Assembly: GCF_946885885.1 (NCBI RefSeq)
Contig: NZ_CAMPHN010000195.1
Coordinates: 1-7,667 of the forward strand
Reading direction: 5' to 3'
DNA: 7,667 nucleotides
Source of the DNA: an uncultured Pseudomonas sp.
GTDB lineage: Bacteria > Pseudomonadota > Gammaproteobacteria > Pseudomonadales > Pseudomonadaceae
The notes beneath the pieces are model-generated. The model made no database searches and was not told where the DNA came from. It saw nothing but the letters and a program-made list of their open reading frames with translations. The translations under genes were made by a program, and so were the position numbers. Below are positions 4,515 through 7,667 of the stretch, in pieces (the first letter of the stretch is position 1; every line of letters begins with the position of its first letter).

Positions 4515-6182
4515 ATGGCCCTGCAATTGACCTTCGGCGAAGCCAGCGCCATCGGCCCCAGAGCCGAGAATCAGGACGCCATCCGCGTGGTGACGCCCGC
4601 ACCGGCCCTGGCCGCCAGCAAGGGCTATCTGTTCGCCCTGGCCGATGGCGTCAGCCAGTGCGCCGACGGCGGCCTCGCCGCGCGCGCGACGCTGCAGGCG
4701 CTGGCATTGGATTATTACGCCACCCCCGAAACCTGGGCGGTGACCCAATCCCTCGACCGTCTGCTCGTCGCCCATAACCGCTGGCTGCAAGCCAATGGCG
4801 GCGGCCAGCCCCTGCTCACCACCCTTACCGCCCTGGTGCTGCGCGGCCGGCGTTTCACCCTGGCGCATGTCGGCGATTGCCGCGCCTACCGCTGGTACCA
4901 GGGGCAGCTCGAACGCATCAGCGAAGACCATGTATGGGAACAGCCGGGCATGCAACACGTGCTCAAACGGGCGATGGGACTCGACCAGCACCTGGTGGTG
5001 GATTACCTGGACGGCGAACTGCGCGCCGGCGAATGCTTCGCCCTCGTCACCGACGGGGTCTGGGCTACGCTCGGCGACCAGGGTATCCAGCGCATCCTGC
5101 ATGACGAACAGGATCTCGACGCCGCAAGCCGGGCCCTGGTCAATGCCGCGCACCTGGCGGGCAGCCAGGACAACGCCAGCGCCCTGTTGCTGCGCGTCGA
5201 GTCGCTGCCGGAAAGCGTGCTGGCCGACACCCTGGCGCAACTCGAACACTGGCCGCTACCGCCCAAGCTGCGCGAAGGGCAAACGTTCGAGGGCTGGCAG
5301 ATCGACAGCCTGCTGGCCGAATCGCGCCAGTCGCTGATCTATCGGGTGCGCGACGCCCAGGAGCGACGCTGGCTGCTGAAAACCCTGCCGGGCAGCCGCA
5401 CCGACGAGGCGCAAGCCGGCCCCGCTCTGCTGCTCGAGGAATGGTTCCTGCGCCGCGTGGCCGGGCGTTTCTTCGCCGAAATCCATCCTTTGCCGCAGCG
5501 CCAGCACCTGTACTACATCCAGCGCGAGTACGCCGGGCAAACCCTGGCCGAACGCCAGCGCGCCAATGGCCCGCTCGGCCTGCCGGAGTGGCTGGATATT
5601 GCCCCGCGGTTGATAAAGGCCCTGGGCATGTTGCATCGACGCAATATCCTGCACCGCGATATCAAGCCGGAAAACCTGCTGTGGTGCGACGACGGCGAGC
5701 TGCGTGTGCTGGATTTCGGCCTGGCGTACTGCCCCGGATTATCGCGCGACGAGGCCCATGACCTGCCCGGAACGCCCAGCTATATCGCCCCGGAGGCCTT
5801 TGCCGGCAGCGCCCCAAGCCCGCAACAGGACCTCTATAGCGCCGGCGTGACGCTTTATCACCTGCTGACCGGGCACTACCCCTACGGCGAAATCGAAGCC
5901 TTTCAGCATCCGCGCTTCGGCACCCCGACACCCGCCAGCCGCTATCGCCCGGACTTGCCCAGCTGGATCGACGACAGCCTCAACCGCGCCCTGAGCGTCG
6001 AGCCGAAAACGCGCTACGAGACCGCCGAGGAATGGCTACTGGCCCTCGAACAGGGCGAGCGCAAATCCTTGAGCAGCAGACCACGGCCGCTGCTCGAGCG
6101 TGAGCCGCTGCTGGTATGGCGCGGCCTGGCGCTGTTCTCGCTGCTGCTCAACCTGGTTCTGGCGGTGCTGTTATTGAAGTAG
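4515..6182 (+). CDS. PP2C phosphatase / Ser-Thr kinase fusion with C-terminal membrane anchor
   Basis: The 555-residue fusion has three parts. Residues 1-228 are a PP2C phosphatase: RAENQD (16-21), ADG (D44), HVGDCRAY (D121), VTDGVW (D180) and SQDN (D219) supply the metal-binding aspartates. Residues about 256-515 are a eukaryotic-type kinase with lysine K289, helix-C glutamates near 308-309, HRDIKPEN (H380-N387), DFG (D400) and APE (425-427). The glycine-rich loop is replaced by ESRQSLIYRV. The last 25 residues form one membrane helix, leaving the enzymes cytoplasmic. ATG 4515 has a GAGAAG just upstream; ATG 4503 and TTG 4488 are in-frame alternatives. From memory, PA1782 of P. aeruginosa holds the same place between nasA and nirB. 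All catalytic residues except the loop are present; the targets are unknown. Confidence 0.93.
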   Translation: MALQLTFGEASAIGPRAENQDAIRVVTPAPALAASKGYLFALADGVSQCADGGLAARATLQALALDYYATPETWAVTQSLDRLLVAHNRWLQANGGGQPLLTTLTALVLRGRRFTLAHVGDCRAYRWYQGQLERISEDHVWEQPGMQHVLKRAMGLDQHLVVDYLDGELRAGECFALVTDGVWATLGDQGIQRILHDEQDLDAASRALVNAAHLAGSQDNASALLLRVESLPESVLADTLAQLEHWPLPPKLREGQTFEGWQIDSLLAESRQSLIYRVRDAQERRWLLKTLPGSRTDEAQAGPALLLEEWFLRRVAGRFFAEIHPLPQRQHLYYIQREYAGQTLAERQRANGPLGLPEWLDIAPRLIKALGMLHRRNILHRDIKPENLLWCDDGELRVLDFGLAYCPGLSRDEAHDLPGTPSYIAPEAFAGSAPSPQQDLYSAGVTLYHLLTGHYPYGEIEAFQHPRFGTPTPASRYRPDLPSWIDDSLNRALSVEPKTRYETAEEWLLALEQGERKSLSSRPRPLLEREPLLVWRGLALFSLLLNLVLAVLLLK

Positions 6183-6198
6183 GCCGGCAGCGACGAAT

Positions 6199-6215
6199 CG
6201 CACCAAAGCAGCGCA
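6199..6215 (+). promoter_or_regulatory. NtrC-like site, distal, for nirB
   Basis: CGCACCAAAGCAGCGCA matches TGCACCA-N3-TGGTGCA at 10 of 14 fixed positions, with the left half 6 of 7. Its centre is about 119 bp before the inferred nirB transcription start and just after the stop of the kinase gene. Confidence 0.4.
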
Positions 6216-6218
6216 ACA

Positions 6219-6235
6219 TGCCTTGAAAAGGTGCA
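6219..6235 (+). promoter_or_regulatory. NtrC-like site, proximal, for nirB
   Basis: TGCCTTGAAAAGGTGCA matches the NtrC dyad at 9 of 14 fixed positions, with the right half 6 of 7. The centres of the two sites are 20 bp apart, about two helical turns, suited to cooperative binding. Confidence 0.35.
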
Positions 6236-6298
6236 AATCCGCACCCGACACGGCCCTGCAAGTGCCTGAAAAGCCTTGAAAAACGCAATATAGCCAAG

Positions 6299-6315
6299 TT
6301 GGCACAAGCCCTGCA
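6299..6315 (+). promoter_or_regulatory. Sigma-54 (-24/-12) promoter of nirB
   Basis: TTGGCACAAGCCCTGCA is a close sigma-54 match with GG at 6301-6302 and GC at 6313-6314, 10 bases apart. The inferred start is near 6325, about 11 bases before the first leader hairpin. Confidence 0.85.
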
Positions 6316-6335
6316 TTAGCTCTGGCACATATATA

Positions 6336-6398
6336 AAGCGTGCCCTTCAACGTTGAAGGGCACGCTTCCCGAGAGAACGGGACCGGACAAAGGCGTCC
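6336..6398 (+). ncRNA. nirB leader: three hexaloop hairpins, NasT (ANTAR) target
   Basis: Three hairpins with six-base loops stand in a row. Hairpin A is a 13-bp stem (6336-6348 with 6355-6367) around loop AACGTT. Hairpin B is TCCCG-AGAGAA-CGGGA (6367-6382). Hairpin C is GGAC-AAAGGC-GTCC (6385-6398). Every loop has A at position 1 and G at position 4, as in ANTAR-protein targets. Hairpin C shares bases 6389-6398 with the terminator stem, so the two exclude each other; it is the counterpart of P2 in the nasA leader. Which of A or B serves as P1 is unclear. NasT bound to the pair would allow transcription into nirB in nitrate or nitrite. The T at 6367 could pair in A or B, not both. Confidence 0.78.
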
Positions 6399-6432
6399 TG
6401 CTAGTTGACTAGCAGGGCGCCTTTTTTGTTTT
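6389..6432 (+). terminator. Regulated intrinsic terminator in the nirB leader
   Basis: A 16-pair stem (6389-6404 with 6409-6424, one G-U at 6396/6417) closes a TTGA loop and is followed by TTTTTTGTTTT. Its 5' arm starts inside the loop of hairpin C, so it forms only when hairpin C does not. It would also block leftover transcription from the kinase gene. Confidence 0.92.
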
Positions 6433-6532
6433 ACGGCCTGCCATCCCTGGCGGCCACTCTTCGAGCCGTCGCGGAGCGACGTTAAAAAGTGCTCCCGACA
6501 ATTTTTCCGCGCTTTATTCAGGAGATGGCGGC
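6433..6532 (+). other. nirB 5' untranslated region downstream of the terminator
   Basis: A small hairpin CGTCGC-GGA-GCGACG (6467-6481) lies midway. The ribosome binding site AGGAG (6520-6524) sits 8 nt before the ATG at 6533. Confidence 0.6.
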
Positions 6533-7667
6533 ATGAAAAAACTCAAGCTGGTGATGATTGGCAACGGCATGGCCGGTGTCCGCACCCTCGAAGAGCTGAT
6601 CAAGCTCGCCCCCGATCTCTATGACATCACGGTGTTCGGTGCCGAACCGCACCCGAACTACAACCGCATCCTGCTCTCCCCGGTGCTGGCCGGCGAACAG
6701 ACCTTCGAAGAGATCGTGCTCAACGACCTCAACTGGTATGCCGAGAACGGCATCAAGCTGCTGCTCGGGCGCAAAGTGGTGAAAATCGACCGCAAGGCCC
6801 GCGTGGTGATCGCCGATGACGGCAGCGAGGCCGAATACGATCGTCTGCTCATCGCCACCGGCTCCAACCCCTTTATCCTGCCGATCCCCGGCAAGGACCT
6901 GGAGGGTGTGATCGGTTATCGCGATATCGCCGATACCCAGATGATGATGGATACCGCCAAAACCCATAAGCACGCGGTGGTCATAGGCGGCGGTCTGCTC
7001 GGTCTGGAAGCGGCCAACGGCCTCAAGCTGCGCGGCATGGATGTCACCGTGGTGCATATCGGCGATTGGCTGCTGGAGCGCCAACTCGACGCCACCGCCG
7101 GTCGCCTGCTGCAAAAATCCCTGGAAGACCGCGGCCTGAAGTTTCTGCTGCCCAAGCAAACCGCCGAGCTGTTGGATAACGGCGAAGGCCGGGTCTGCGC
7201 GGTGAAGTTCAAGGATGGCGAGGTAGTGCCCGCCGACCTGGTGGTGATGGCCGCCGGTATCCGCCCCAATAGCGAGTTGGCGGAGCAATCCGGCATCGCC
7301 TGCAACCGCGGCATCCTGGTCAACGACACCATGCAGACCTACGACCCGCGGATCTATGCGATCGGCGAATGCGCCAGCCACCGCGGCATAGCCTACGGCC
7401 TGGTCGCGCCGCTGTTCGAGCAGGCCAAGGTCTGCGCCAACCACCTGGCTCAGCTCGGTTTCGCCCGTTATCAGGGCTCTGTGACCTCGACCAAATTGAA
7501 GGTCACCGGCATCGACCTGTTCTCCGCTGGCGAATTTATGGGCGCAGAGGGAACGGAAACGATAACGCTGTCCGACCCGATCGGCGGCGTGTACAAAAAG
7601 CTGGTGATCAAAGACGACGTGCTGGTCGGCGCCTGTCTGTACGGCGACACCGCCGACGGCGGCTGGT
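6533..7667 (+). CDS. nirB: Assimilatory NADH nitrite reductase large subunit NirB (5' part)
   Basis: The first 378 codons are present; the frame is open to the window edge. Full NirB proteins are usually somewhat over 800 residues, so the bifurcated [2Fe-2S] region and the sirohaem/[4Fe-4S] catalytic domain lie outside. Seen here are an N-terminal FAD-binding Rossmann motif GNGMAG (10-15), the PNYNRILLSPVLAGE segment characteristic of NirB, an ATGSNP flavoprotein turn, an NAD-binding GGGLLG (152-157), the AAGIRPN block and a second FAD contact YAIGECASHRG. The enzyme passes electrons from NADH through FAD to sirohaem and reduces nitrite to ammonium with NirD, in the cytoplasm. ATG 6533 has AGGAG 8 nt upstream. 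Its own sigma-54 promoter and NasT-type leader precede it. Confidence 0.96.
   Translation, partial: MKKLKLVMIGNGMAGVRTLEELIKLAPDLYDITVFGAEPHPNYNRILLSPVLAGEQTFEEIVLNDLNWYAENGIKLLLGRKVVKIDRKARVVIADDGSEAEYDRLLIATGSNPFILPIPGKDLEGVIGYRDIADTQMMMDTAKTHKHAVVIGGGLLGLEAANGLKLRGMDVTVVHIGDWLLERQLDATAGRLLQKSLEDRGLKFLLPKQTAELLDNGEGRVCAVKFKDGEVVPADLVVMAAGIRPNSELAEQSGIACNRGILVNDTMQTYDPRIYAIGECASHRGIAYGLVAPLFEQAKVCANHLAQLGFARYQGSVTSTKLKVTGIDLFSAGEFMGAEGTETITLSDPIGGVYKKLVIKDDVLVGACLYGDTADGGW

Noticed and set aside
4467..5249. 260-residue minus-strand reading frame antisense to the phosphatase domain
   Set aside because: It is a composition shadow of the PP2C coding sequence, where all motifs are on the + strand.
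6230..6245. GGTGC-N6-GCACC inverted repeat as an NtrC site
   Set aside because: The half-sites are in the opposite orientation to the NtrC dyad; the dyads at 6199-6215 and 6219-6235 fit better.
6323..6339. Second sigma-54 promoter using CTGGCAC at 6322-6328
   Set aside because: The next GC is 12 rather than 10 bases after GG, and the site lies downstream of a much better match.
6518..7444. 308-residue minus-strand reading frame antisense to nirB
   Set aside because: It mirrors the GC-rich codon structure of nirB and resembles no protein family; nirB is unmistakable.

Overview
The window looks like chromosomal DNA of a Pseudomonas-type gammaproteobacterium. Coding regions are GC-rich with strong third-position G/C bias. 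The gene order nasA, PP2C/kinase fusion, nirB next to a PL7 alginate lyase matches, from memory, the PA1784-PA1781 neighbourhood of P. aeruginosa. No database search was possible.

Layout. Positions 1-123 hold the last 40 codons of an unidentified + strand gene, followed by a hairpin. Positions 284-973 encode a leaderless PL7 alginate lyase. Positions 1065-1508 encode a hotdog-fold thioesterase. Convergent to it, 1584-2138 (minus) encodes a two-helix membrane protein of unknown function, with a strong hairpin just upstream of its ribosome binding site. The intergenic region 2139-3048 contains a possible 59-residue exported peptide gene (2467-2646) and the control region of nasA. The nitrate transporter NasA is at 3049-4260. 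A 255-bp gap follows, filled with two nested inverted-repeat elements. Then come a PP2C phosphatase/Ser-Thr kinase/membrane-anchor fusion (4515-6182), a 350-bp regulatory gap, and the first 378 codons of nirB (6533 to the window end), the large subunit of assimilatory NADH nitrite reductase.

The most striking content is regulatory. Both nasA and nirB are preceded by the same module: upstream NtrC-like dyads, a -24/-12 sigma-54 promoter with exact GG-N10-GC spacing, a short leader with hairpins carrying hexanucleotide loops with A at position 1 and G at position 4 (the ANTAR-target signature), and an intrinsic terminator whose 5' arm overlaps the last hexaloop hairpin. This is the expected architecture for NasT-type transcription antitermination. 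Nitrogen limitation (NtrC) would start transcription, and nitrate/nitrite sensed by NasS-NasT would let polymerase pass the terminator. The nirB leader appears to carry three such hairpins instead of two.

Functionally, NasA imports nitrate, a nitrate reductase (outside the window) would make nitrite, and NirB with NirD reduces nitrite to ammonium. The phosphatase/kinase fusion lies between the two and is probably a post-translational regulator; its targets cannot be read from the sequence.
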